Assembly (NCBI GenBank): GCA_964459675.1 | Contig: CAYWNP010000059.1 | Span: 1 to 15,322 of the forward strand | Direction of reading: 5' to 3' | DNA from: CAIZQW01 sp964459675 | Lineage (GTDB): Bacteria; Verrucomicrobiota; Kiritimatiellia; RFP12; UBA1067 | Length of the DNA: 15,322 bases | In this document: in pieces, positions 1 through 6,626 of the stretch | Position numbering within the stretch: position 1 is the stretch's first letter | How the letters are laid out: each line of letters starts with the position of its first letter | Position numbers and translations under genes: made by a program | Notes under the pieces: generated by a model | Database searches by the model: none | What the model was told of the DNA's origin: nothing | Seen by the model: only the letters and a program-made list of their open reading frames with translations

Positions 1-78
1 AGGCATTGCCATCCAATACGGAGTCATAAAAAAGTTATACGTCAGTTTGTTCCCGTTACCCTAGAACGGACCGCTCCC

Positions 79-636
79 TTAAAATATTTGCTTTGAGTTG
101 ATCGAGATGGCTTTTGATGTGGCGAGATCAACACCCTTGGCATCGAGCCGGGCCTCTATTTTCCATTTCAGCTGCGACGATCTGTTGCCGAGCAATTGGA
201 AGGCCGCGGTTAGGGTCTTTCCGATCGTCGAGTTTAGGAGCTCAGACGCAGGAGCCTGCTGGTCGGGAGCCTGAATCGAGAAGGTGTAATTCGCAAGATA
301 ACCTGCTGGATAGGGACGAGCCTCCTCCACAATGACTGAATCCCTGTAGATTTCATGTGTGTGTGTGCGTTGCTTTCCGTTGTGGTAGGACTTGGTGATC
401 TCCACGCCGATGAGGCTGATGAGGAGCTTGTTCCCCTCCAGGTCCTTCTTGGTCTGGAGTTCAAAACTGCCCGAGATGGTGTCGCCTGGATTAAAGATCG
501 TCTTCGGGAGCGAGAGCTTGATGCTTCCCCGCATGAAACGGATAATATAGTAGGCCGCAATTGAAAGAACGACTCCGCCAACCACACCCCCCACAATCAG
601 CAATCCGCCATCCACGTTCGTTCCTGCAATGTTCAT
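79..636 (-). CDS. Membrane-anchored arrestin-like (Spo0M-like fold) hypothetical protein
   Basis: A 185-residue protein of unknown specific role. Residues about 10-33 form one Gly/Val/Ile-rich membrane segment followed by basic residues (RFMRG), so the rest is probably anchored at the membrane. The soluble part starts with a strand pattern (IKLSLPKTIFNPGDTISGSF, 39-58) typical of the arrestin N-domain and Spo0M-like proteins: extended strand, then pGD.i.G, then another strand. Near the C-terminus LKWKIEARLD (157-166) resembles the W.l.a.ld strand of the same fold. I chose the ATG at 636 because AGGAGG lies 5 nt upstream; a longer reading from a TTG at 657 would place the start upstream of that ribosome site. 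It is divergent from gatA. The fold assignment rests on pattern recognition only and could be another beta-sandwich. Confidence 0.72.
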   Translation of the reverse strand: MNIAGTNVDGGLLIVGGVVGGVVLSIAAYYIIRFMRGSIKLSLPKTIFNPGDTISGSFELQTKKDLEGNKLLISLIGVEITKSYHNGKQRTHTHEIYRDSVIVEEARPYPAGYLANYTFSIQAPDQQAPASELLNSTIGKTLTAAFQLLGNRSSQLKWKIEARLDAKGVDLATSKAISINSKQIF

Positions 637-641
637 ACTCC

Positions 642-649
642 CCTCCTTT
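642..649 (-). promoter_or_regulatory. Strong Shine-Dalgarno of the arrestin-like gene
   Basis: On the minus strand this reads AAAGGAGG, ending 5 nt before the ATG at 636. It decides the start codon in favour of that ATG over the TTG seven codons further upstream. Confidence 0.75.
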
Positions 650-664
650 AATAACAAGGTCTTT

Positions 665-693
665 ATGATGCCATGTTAGTATGTGGATGGCAA
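665..693 (-). promoter_or_regulatory. Possible sigma70 promoter of the arrestin-like gene
   Basis: On the minus strand TTGCCA (688-693) and CATCAT (665-670) are separated by 17 nt. That is five of six consensus matches at -35 and four of six at -10. The start codon follows 28 nt later. The spacer carries an inverted repeat GCCAT-N12-ATGGC (670-691 on the + strand) that could bind a regulator. Inferred from consensus only. Confidence 0.35.
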
Positions 694-717
694 GGGTGTT
701 TTGATGCTGTTGCGGCG

Positions 718-755
718 TTGACTTCTGGAGGGGGCTATGTTAAGGTTTAAACCTT
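718..755 (+). promoter_or_regulatory. Possible gatAB promoter with an overlapping perfect palindrome
   Basis: TTGACT (718-723) is followed after 17 nt by TAAGGT (741-746), which keeps the conserved TA...T of a -10 box. Overlapping the -10 is the perfect 14-nt palindrome AAGGTTTAAACCTT (742-755), placed where an operator would block RNA polymerase. It is followed by a short run of T. The promoter is supported by consensus and spacing only; the operator role is inference. Confidence 0.35.
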
Positions 756-776
756 GTTTTTTATCATGGATATTGC

Positions 777-2210
777 ATGAATATTGAGAATTTAACCATT
801 TCTACGGCGGCGGAAGGTTTGCGGAAACGCGCGTTCTCGTCTGTTGAGTTGACCCAAGGTATTTTGGATGCGATCCAACAGAAGGATGGTCCGATCAATG
901 CCTACCTGACCGTGGACGCTGAAGGTGCTCTCAAACAGGCTACTGCAGCCGATGCGGCGAGGTCCGTCGGCCAGGACAACGACCTGCTCGGCATCCCTAT
1001 TGCCATCAAGGATATTATCAATGTCGAAGGTCAGCCGTGCACCTGTGCCTCCAAGATGTTGGAGGGGTATGTTTCGCCTTATGATGCTACGGTCGCGGCC
1101 AGGCTCCGTTCCGCAGGAGCGGTCTTTGCAGGCCGGACCAACATGGACGAATTTGCCATGGGCTCCTCGACCGAGAATTCAGCGTTCAAGCAGACCTGTA
1201 ATCCCCATGATCTCTCGCGGGTTCCGGGCGGCTCGAGCGGTGGTTCGGCTGCGGCAGTCGCGGCGGGTACAGCCCTGGCGGCCTTAGGCACCGACACCGG
1301 CGGGTCGATCCGTCAACCAGCCTCTTTTTGTGGTTGTGTCGGACTCAAGCCCTCGTACGGACGCGTCTCGCGTTATGGCGTGACCGCGTATGCCTCCTCG
1401 CTGGACCAGGTCGGCCCGATGACCAAGACCGTCGAGGATGCTGCGATTCTCTTGCAGGCACTGGCGGGTGTGGATGCTCATGATGGAACGACCTCACCGG
1501 TCGAGGTTCCTGATTACCGTGCCACGCTGAAGGGCGGGCTCAAGGGAATGCGGATCGGGTTGCCCAAGGAGTATTTCATTGAAGGGACTGATCCAGAGGT
1601 GATGGTCCATATTCGCAAGGCGATAGATGATTGCGCAAAAGCAGGCGCGGAGATCGTGGATGTCTCCTTGCCTCACACCGAGTATGCAACGGCGGTTTAT
1701 TATATCATTGCCACTGCAGAGGCCTCTGCAAACTTGGCGCGTTTTGATGGCGTTCGATATGGACATCGCACAGCAGCACCGGAGTCGGTCTTTGATCTCT
1801 ATGCCAAGAGCCGCGCCGAAGGATTTGGTACCGAGGTCAAGCGCCGGATTATTCTGGGAACCTATGTGTTGAGCAGCGGTTACTATGATGCTTATTATGG
1901 CCGCGCACAGAAGGCGCGAACCCTGATCCGCCAGGATTTCACCAACGCTTTCAAGCAGTGCGATCTGCTCCTGACGCCAGTGGCACCCACAGCAGCCTAT
2001 AAACGGGGCGAGGCGACGGATGATCCGCTCAAGATGTATCTGGGCGACATCTTTACCGTTCCGGCCAACCTCGGGGGCCTGTGCGCACTCTCCGTACCCT
2101 GCGGCACGACCCATGACCGACTGCCCGTTGGATTACAGCTTCTGGGACCAGCTTTTGGCGAGCCTACCCTGTTGAGAGCAGGGGCAGGCTATGAGAGGTT
2201 AAGATCATGA
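777..2210 (+). CDS. gatA: Aspartyl/glutamyl-tRNA(Asn/Gln) amidotransferase subunit A
   Basis: GatA is the glutaminase subunit of GatCAB. It hydrolyses glutamine and channels ammonia to GatB, which amidates Glu-tRNA(Gln) and/or Asp-tRNA(Asn) in the cytoplasm. The amidase signature is complete: Lys78 in GIPIAIKD, the cis-Ser in the Gly/Ser-rich loop VPGGSSGGSA (Ser153), and the nucleophile Ser177 in DTGGSIRQPA. These match the Lys79/Ser154/Ser178 triad known from Staphylococcus aureus GatA, shifted by one. Its 477 residues are slightly short for the family (about 485), lost at the C-terminus. The ATG at 777 is used because the nearby ATG at 766 runs into a stop after four codons; the ribosome site is weak. 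The stop overlaps the gatB start (ATGA), indicating translational coupling. Confidence 0.97.
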   Translation: MNIENLTISTAAEGLRKRAFSSVELTQGILDAIQQKDGPINAYLTVDAEGALKQATAADAARSVGQDNDLLGIPIAIKDIINVEGQPCTCASKMLEGYVSPYDATVAARLRSAGAVFAGRTNMDEFAMGSSTENSAFKQTCNPHDLSRVPGGSSGGSAAAVAAGTALAALGTDTGGSIRQPASFCGCVGLKPSYGRVSRYGVTAYASSLDQVGPMTKTVEDAAILLQALAGVDAHDGTTSPVEVPDYRATLKGGLKGMRIGLPKEYFIEGTDPEVMVHIRKAIDDCAKAGAEIVDVSLPHTEYATAVYYIIATAEASANLARFDGVRYGHRTAAPESVFDLYAKSRAEGFGTEVKRRIILGTYVLSSGYYDAYYGRAQKARTLIRQDFTNAFKQCDLLLTPVAPTAAYKRGEATDDPLKMYLGDIFTVPANLGGLCALSVPCGTTHDRLPVGLQLLGPAFGEPTLLRAGAGYERLRS

Positions 2211-3637
2211 AATACTTGACCACCATAGGACTTGAGACGCATGTGCAGCTGAAGACGGCGACAAAGATGTTTTGCAGCTGCAGTTTGAAGTTTGGCGAAG
2301 AGCCCAACACGAACATCTGTCCCGTCTGTATGGGCTATCCAGGTGCCCTGCCGGTCGCTAACCGCGAAGCGATCAAGTTGACGGTTCTCTCGGGCCTGAT
2401 GCTGGGGTGTACCATCAACAAGCACAGCACTTTTGACCGGAAGAACTACTTCTATCCCGACATGGCCAAGGATTACCAGATCACCCAGAACACACATCCC
2501 CTCTGTCTGGGCGGCGGTATTACGATCCAGACCCCGAACGGACCCAAGCTGATCCGGATTAACCACATCCATCTGGAAGAAGACGCCGCGAAGATCAACC
2601 ACTACGGACAGTTCAGCGGTGTGGATTACAACCGTGGCGGGACACCCCTCATGGAGATCGTCTCCGAGCCGGACCTCTCCTCGCAGGATGAAGCCATGGC
2701 CTATCTGCAAGCGTTAAAGCAGATCTTGGTTTATACGGGTGTCAGCGACTGCAACCTTGAAGAGGGCAATATGCGCTCGGACGTCAACGTCAGCATCCGT
2801 CCCGAGGGCCAGACGACATTGGGCACCAAGGTTGAGATCAAGAACATGAACACCTTCAAGGGTATTTATGCCGCTGCGACGTATGAGATCGCCCGCCAGA
2901 CCTACAGCCTCACGCATGGCAAGGTCCTGGTACAAGAGACGCGGCGTTGGGACCCTGATGCCAACGAGACTCAGTCCATGCGCTCCAAGGAAAACGCGCA
3001 CGACTATCGTTACTTTCCAGAGCCTGATTTGGTGCCGATCGCATTGAGCGAGGAACAGATCGCTGAGTGGCGTAGCTCCCTGCCCGAACTTCCCTCCACC
3101 CGTCGTATCCGCATGATGGAGGAGTATGGCATCCCCGAATACGACGCCGGGGTTCTTGCGGATGCTCGGGAGAACGCCGACTTTTTTGAAGCGACCGCCA
3201 AGCTGTGTGGCAAACAGCTCTATAAAATCGCTTCCAACTGGTTTATGGTCGAGGTCATGCGCCTGCTTTCAGAGAGCGGCAAGACGATCGGCGACTGTGC
3301 TTTGACGCCCCCGGCACTTTCGGAGCTGATTACGCTGGCGGATCAGCGTGTGATTAACGGGCCCACCGCCAAGGAGCTGCTCCCTGAGCTCTTCGAGAAG
3401 GGTGGCATGCCCAAGGCATTGGTTGAGGCGCGTGGGTTAGGACAGGTCAGCGACACCTCAGCGCTGGAGGCTTTTGTCCAGCAGGCCATCGCCTCAAATC
3501 CGAAATCCGTCGAGGACTACAAGGCGGGCAAGAAGGCTGCAGCAGGATACTTTGTCGGACAGGTGATGAAGCTCAGCAAGGGTAAGGCCGATCCGAAGCT
3601 GGTCGGTGAGCTGGTTGCCCGCGCTTTGGAGCAGTAG
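2207..3637 (+). CDS. gatB: Aspartyl/glutamyl-tRNA(Asn/Gln) amidotransferase subunit B
   Basis: GatB is the kinase/amidase subunit of GatCAB: it phosphorylates the mischarged Glu or Asp on tRNA and transfers the ammonia delivered by GatA. The 476 residues carry family blocks LETHVQL (9-15), YPGALPVAN, HIHLEEDAAKI, a GGTPLMEIVSEPDL segment and the DYRYFPEPDL block. Cys23, Cys25, Cys38 and Cys41 (CxC...CxxC) form the zinc site present in many, not all, GatB proteins. The C-terminal third, after about residue 330, is the helical tRNA-binding region including the YqeY-like tail ending KGKADPKLVGELVARALEQ. Translation starts on the ATG overlapping the gatA stop, with GAGAGG just upstream. No gatC is visible next to the pair. 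Confidence 0.97.
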   Translation: MKYLTTIGLETHVQLKTATKMFCSCSLKFGEEPNTNICPVCMGYPGALPVANREAIKLTVLSGLMLGCTINKHSTFDRKNYFYPDMAKDYQITQNTHPLCLGGGITIQTPNGPKLIRINHIHLEEDAAKINHYGQFSGVDYNRGGTPLMEIVSEPDLSSQDEAMAYLQALKQILVYTGVSDCNLEEGNMRSDVNVSIRPEGQTTLGTKVEIKNMNTFKGIYAAATYEIARQTYSLTHGKVLVQETRRWDPDANETQSMRSKENAHDYRYFPEPDLVPIALSEEQIAEWRSSLPELPSTRRIRMMEEYGIPEYDAGVLADARENADFFEATAKLCGKQLYKIASNWFMVEVMRLLSESGKTIGDCALTPPALSELITLADQRVINGPTAKELLPELFEKGGMPKALVEARGLGQVSDTSALEAFVQQAIASNPKSVEDYKAGKKAAAGYFVGQVMKLSKGKADPKLVGELVARALEQ

Positions 3638-3639
3638 GC

Positions 3640-3710
3640 AGAGGTCAGAGGACGGAGGACAGAGGTCAGAGGACAGACTTCTGATCTCCGATCTCCGACT
3701 TCTGATCTCT
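3640..3710 (+). repeat. Ten-unit heptamer array forming a long inverted repeat
   Basis: Three bases after the gatB stop begin ten contiguous 7-nt units. Five are of the AGAGGTC/AGAGGAC/GGAGGAC kind (3640-3674). They are followed by AGACTTC, TGATCTC, CGATCTC, CGACTTC and TGATCTC (3675-3709), which are the same kind of unit in reverse complement. Pairing position i with 7350-i gives a 33-bp RNA stem (3640-3672 with 3678-3710) around a 5-nt loop: by hand count 25 Watson-Crick pairs, 5 G-U pairs and 3 mismatches. There is no T-run directly after it, so it is not a classical intrinsic terminator, though it could act as a 3' stabiliser or bidirectional boundary. The remaining 128 nt to the next gene hold no feature I can support. 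Confidence 0.85.
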
Positions 3711-3838
3711 GGGAAATAATAGCCTTGTCTGAAGGTTCGGAAAAGGGTAAGTTAATAGCACTTTGGGTAAAGTTATGGGTGTTTGTGTGTGACACATGAC
3801 TGTGCGATGGCATCTGTTGAGAAGAGGGGAGAAGCACT

Positions 3839-5530
3839 GTGACTTCAAATGATGATTATGTCTTGCAACTCTTGCAGGAGCAGGGGTATGTATCGCCCGA
3901 GCAAGTGACTGCGGTCGTGAATTCGCTCAAGCAGGAGGGGGAGACCACGCTTGACATCCTGCTTCAGACGGGCGCGGTCACCGAGGATATGGTCCTTGGG
4001 ATGATTGCAACTCAGTTTGGTATGCAGTACGTCCATGTCAATGCCGACGCGATAGATCCGAGTGTCAAAGATATTATCACGAAGGAGCTCGCTCGCAAAT
4101 ATGGCGTTGTCCCTGTATATGCCACAGAGACCTCGGTCACGGTTGCTCTCAGCGACCCCATGGCGTATGACACAGTTGACAGCCTCCATTATGTGCTCAA
4201 TCGCGATGTGGATGCTGTGATTGCGCCCCGCCTCGAGGTGAAGGCCGCTGTTGACAAGCTATACCCAGCTGATTTTGAGAACATTTTTGACAAGGATGAT
4301 CCCAACGTGGACATCTCTGAGAAGACGAAGGCAGAAGTCACCTCAGATGCCAAAGACTCAGATGCGCCGATTATCCGCTTGGTGAGTCTGATTATTACAG
4401 AGGCCGTCAAGATGCGCGCTTCGGATATTCATCTCGAGCCGATGGAGCGCACCTTCCGCGTTCGGTATCGTGTTGACGGGGCTTTGCGCGAGATGGATAG
4501 TCCGAACAAGCGCCTTCAGGCAGCCATTCTTAGCCGCGTGAAGATCATGTCGAACATGAAGATCTCTGAAAAGCGTATACCCCAGGACGGCCGTATTCAA
4601 ATCAAGGTTCAAGGTCGCGACCTCGACTTGCGTGTCTCCTCGGTGCCGACGAACCATGGCGAGAGTATCGTCATGCGTATTTTGGATAAAACAAACCTCT
4701 CGCTCGGTTTGCCTCAGCTCGGCTTTCTTTCGGACGATCAGAATAAGTTTGAGCGTTTGATCAGTCTGCCAGACGGCGTGCTGCTGGTGACGGGACCAAC
4801 GGGATCCGGTAAAACCACGACCCTCTATGCGTGCTTAGGCCAAATCAACCTCCCGGACCGAAAAATCATCACGGTTGAAGATCCAGTCGAATATGTGATG
4901 TCTGGCATTAATCAGGTCGGTGTGAACCGTGATGTGGGGCTCGACTTTACCTCTGCACTGCGCTCGATTTTGCGGCAAGCGCCGAACATTGTGATGATCG
5001 GTGAAATTCGTGACCATGAAACTGCGGACATCGCGATGGAGGCCGCGTTGACCGGTCACTTGGTCTTCAGCACCCTTCATACCAATGACGCTCCCAGTGC
5101 GGTGACACGTCTGTTGGATATCGGCGTAAAGCCCTTCTTGGTCGCCTCCGCGCTTCGTGCTGCCATGGCGCAACGACTGGTGCGTGCGATCTGTACCCAC
5201 TGTAAGGCCGAATACACCCCCTCTGAGCGTGAGATCAAGATGTTGGGTGTTCTCGGCAAGACGGTCTCGGCCTCTAAGATGTATAAGGGGGCAGGATGCC
5301 CAAACTGTACCAACACGGGATACAAAGGACGAAAAGGCATCTTTGAGATCTTTATGGTGGACGACACGATTCAGCGGTTGATCTTTGATCATGCGCCAGC
5401 AACGAGTTTACGCGCACGTGCACGTGAAATGGGCATGCGTACCTTACGTGAAGATGGCATATTGAAAATTGCGTCGGGCATGACCTCGCTTGAGGAAGTC
5501 CTACGCGCAACCATGGGAGATGCAGACTAA
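3839..5530 (+). CDS. pilB: Type IV pilus/type II secretion assembly ATPase (PilB/GspE family), copy 1
   Basis: A cytoplasmic hexameric motor ATPase that would drive pilus extension or pseudopilus assembly. The 563 residues contain an N-terminal T2SSE_N/MshEN-like domain (about 5-145), a linker, and the secretion ATPase core from about 175. Visible motifs are Walker A GPTGSGKT (319-326, Lys325), the Asp box TVEDPVEY (345-352), Walker B VMIGEIRD with Glu389, the His box TGHLVFSTLHT (405-415), and a zinc tetracysteine (Cys452, Cys455, Cys487, Cys490). Just before Walker B it reads RQAPNIVM instead of the usual RQDPDI.M. The GTG start is preceded by AGGGGAG 8 nt upstream and gives the full N-domain. 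It overlaps pilT by 1 nt (TAATG). PilB and GspE cannot be separated firmly from motifs; the pilT neighbour favours PilB. Confidence 0.93.
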   Translation: MTSNDDYVLQLLQEQGYVSPEQVTAVVNSLKQEGETTLDILLQTGAVTEDMVLGMIATQFGMQYVHVNADAIDPSVKDIITKELARKYGVVPVYATETSVTVALSDPMAYDTVDSLHYVLNRDVDAVIAPRLEVKAAVDKLYPADFENIFDKDDPNVDISEKTKAEVTSDAKDSDAPIIRLVSLIITEAVKMRASDIHLEPMERTFRVRYRVDGALREMDSPNKRLQAAILSRVKIMSNMKISEKRIPQDGRIQIKVQGRDLDLRVSSVPTNHGESIVMRILDKTNLSLGLPQLGFLSDDQNKFERLISLPDGVLLVTGPTGSGKTTTLYACLGQINLPDRKIITVEDPVEYVMSGINQVGVNRDVGLDFTSALRSILRQAPNIVMIGEIRDHETADIAMEAALTGHLVFSTLHTNDAPSAVTRLLDIGVKPFLVASALRAAMAQRLVRAICTHCKAEYTPSEREIKMLGVLGKTVSASKMYKGAGCPNCTNTGYKGRKGIFEIFMVDDTIQRLIFDHAPATSLRARAREMGMRTLREDGILKIASGMTSLEEVLRATMGDAD

Positions 5531-6621
5531 TGAGCCTTGAAATGAACATGCTAGATTTGTTGCAGGCCACCGTGGATGAAGGGTGTTCAGATCTTCATAT
5601 TCGCGTGGGCATACCTCCGATGTTACGCGTGCACGGGTCATTGACGCCGCTCGACACGCCCCCGCTCACGCGGGAAGATACGTATGAGCTTGTCAAATCC
5701 ATCACGCCGGAAGACAAACTTCAAGAGATCGAGCGCAACGGCGGCGCCGACTATGCGCTTCCCTTCGGCGATGTTGCACGTTTCCGTGTGAGCGCCTTTA
5801 AAGAGCGCGGCAACTATTCGCTCGTCTTGCGTCAGATTCCGAGCAAGCTGCTCACGTTAGAGCAGATTGGACTGCCTGACCAAGTGAAGGAGTTGCTCTT
5901 CAAGCCCCGTGGACTTATCTTGGTGACGGGCCCGACGGGGTCAGGTAAAACCACGACGCTGGCCAGTATGTTGAACATCATTAACGAAGAGCGCGATGTG
6001 CACATCATCACGGTCGAAGACCCGATCGAATATTACCATCCGCATAAGAAGTCGGTTGTCACGCAACGTGAAATTGGCTCAGATGTTCCTTCGTTCGCTG
6101 AAGCGATTCGTCGCGCCCTGCGTCAAGATCCCGATGTGATTCTCGTGGGTGAAATGCGCGATCTTGAAACCATGCAAGCCGCCATCACGGCTGCGGAAAC
6201 CGGCCATTTGGTCTTTGCAACCTTGCATACCACAGGTGCCGCCGCAACCGTGGATCGTATTGTGGACGCCTTCCCGACGGATCAGCAGGAACAGGTTCGT
6301 ACCCAGCTTTCGGTCGGGCTTGTGGCGGTAATCTCCCAGTTGCTGTTGGCTCGGGTGGACAGGCCGGGACGGGTCGCCGCCTTTGAGATTATGATCTCAA
6401 CAGGGGGTATCCGTTCCAAGATCCGCGACAACAAGACCTTCCAGATCACCTCGGATATTCAGACAGGGCATAAGTTCGGCATGATTTCGCTGGATGCGCA
6501 TCTGCTCAAACTCTATATGGAAAATCTGATCTCGTATGATGATCTCGTCACCAAGTCTCAAGATCCAGACACATTGGTTGAGAAGCTTAAAACGGAACTC
6601 CACGCCAGAGGAAGAGGTTAA
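5530..6621 (+). CDS. pilT: Type IV pilus retraction ATPase PilT
   Basis: PilT powers pilus depolymerisation, giving twitching motility and DNA or surface retraction. The 363 residues have the normal PilT layout without the long N-domain of PilB: a PAS-like N-part containing SDLHIRVGIPP (20-30), then the RecA-like core with Walker A GPTGSGKT (134-141), Asp box TVEDPIEY (161-168), Walker B VILVGEMRD with Glu208, and His box TGHLVFATLHT (224-234). There is no tetracysteine, as expected for PilT. The C-terminal AIRNLIRE-type motif, needed for retraction in known PilT, is present in altered form as GIRSKIRD (293-300). The start ATG overlaps the previous stop, and the next ATPase begins 5 nt after its stop, so the three ATPases form one operon. 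Confidence 0.95.
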   Translation: MSLEMNMLDLLQATVDEGCSDLHIRVGIPPMLRVHGSLTPLDTPPLTREDTYELVKSITPEDKLQEIERNGGADYALPFGDVARFRVSAFKERGNYSLVLRQIPSKLLTLEQIGLPDQVKELLFKPRGLILVTGPTGSGKTTTLASMLNIINEERDVHIITVEDPIEYYHPHKKSVVTQREIGSDVPSFAEAIRRALRQDPDVILVGEMRDLETMQAAITAAETGHLVFATLHTTGAAATVDRIVDAFPTDQQEQVRTQLSVGLVAVISQLLLARVDRPGRVAAFEIMISTGGIRSKIRDNKTFQITSDIQTGHKFGMISLDAHLLKLYMENLISYDDLVTKSQDPDTLVEKLKTELHARGRG

Positions 6622-6626
6622 TCGTT

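Noticed and set aside
53..69. CCGTT-N7-AACGG hairpin as terminator of the arrestin-like gene
   Set aside because: Only 5 bp of stem, and on the minus strand no T-run follows closely.
1494..2114. 206-residue reverse open frame within gatA, and similar long antisense frames in other genes
   Set aside because: These mirror the codon pattern of well-supported + strand genes and show no family motifs.
3640..3710. CRISPR array
   Set aside because: Units are 7 nt and contiguous, with no spacers; no cas genes are present.
3725..3753. Promoter TTGTCT-17-TAAGTT before the ATPase operon
   Set aside because: Weak at -10 and one of several equally poor options; not enough to call.
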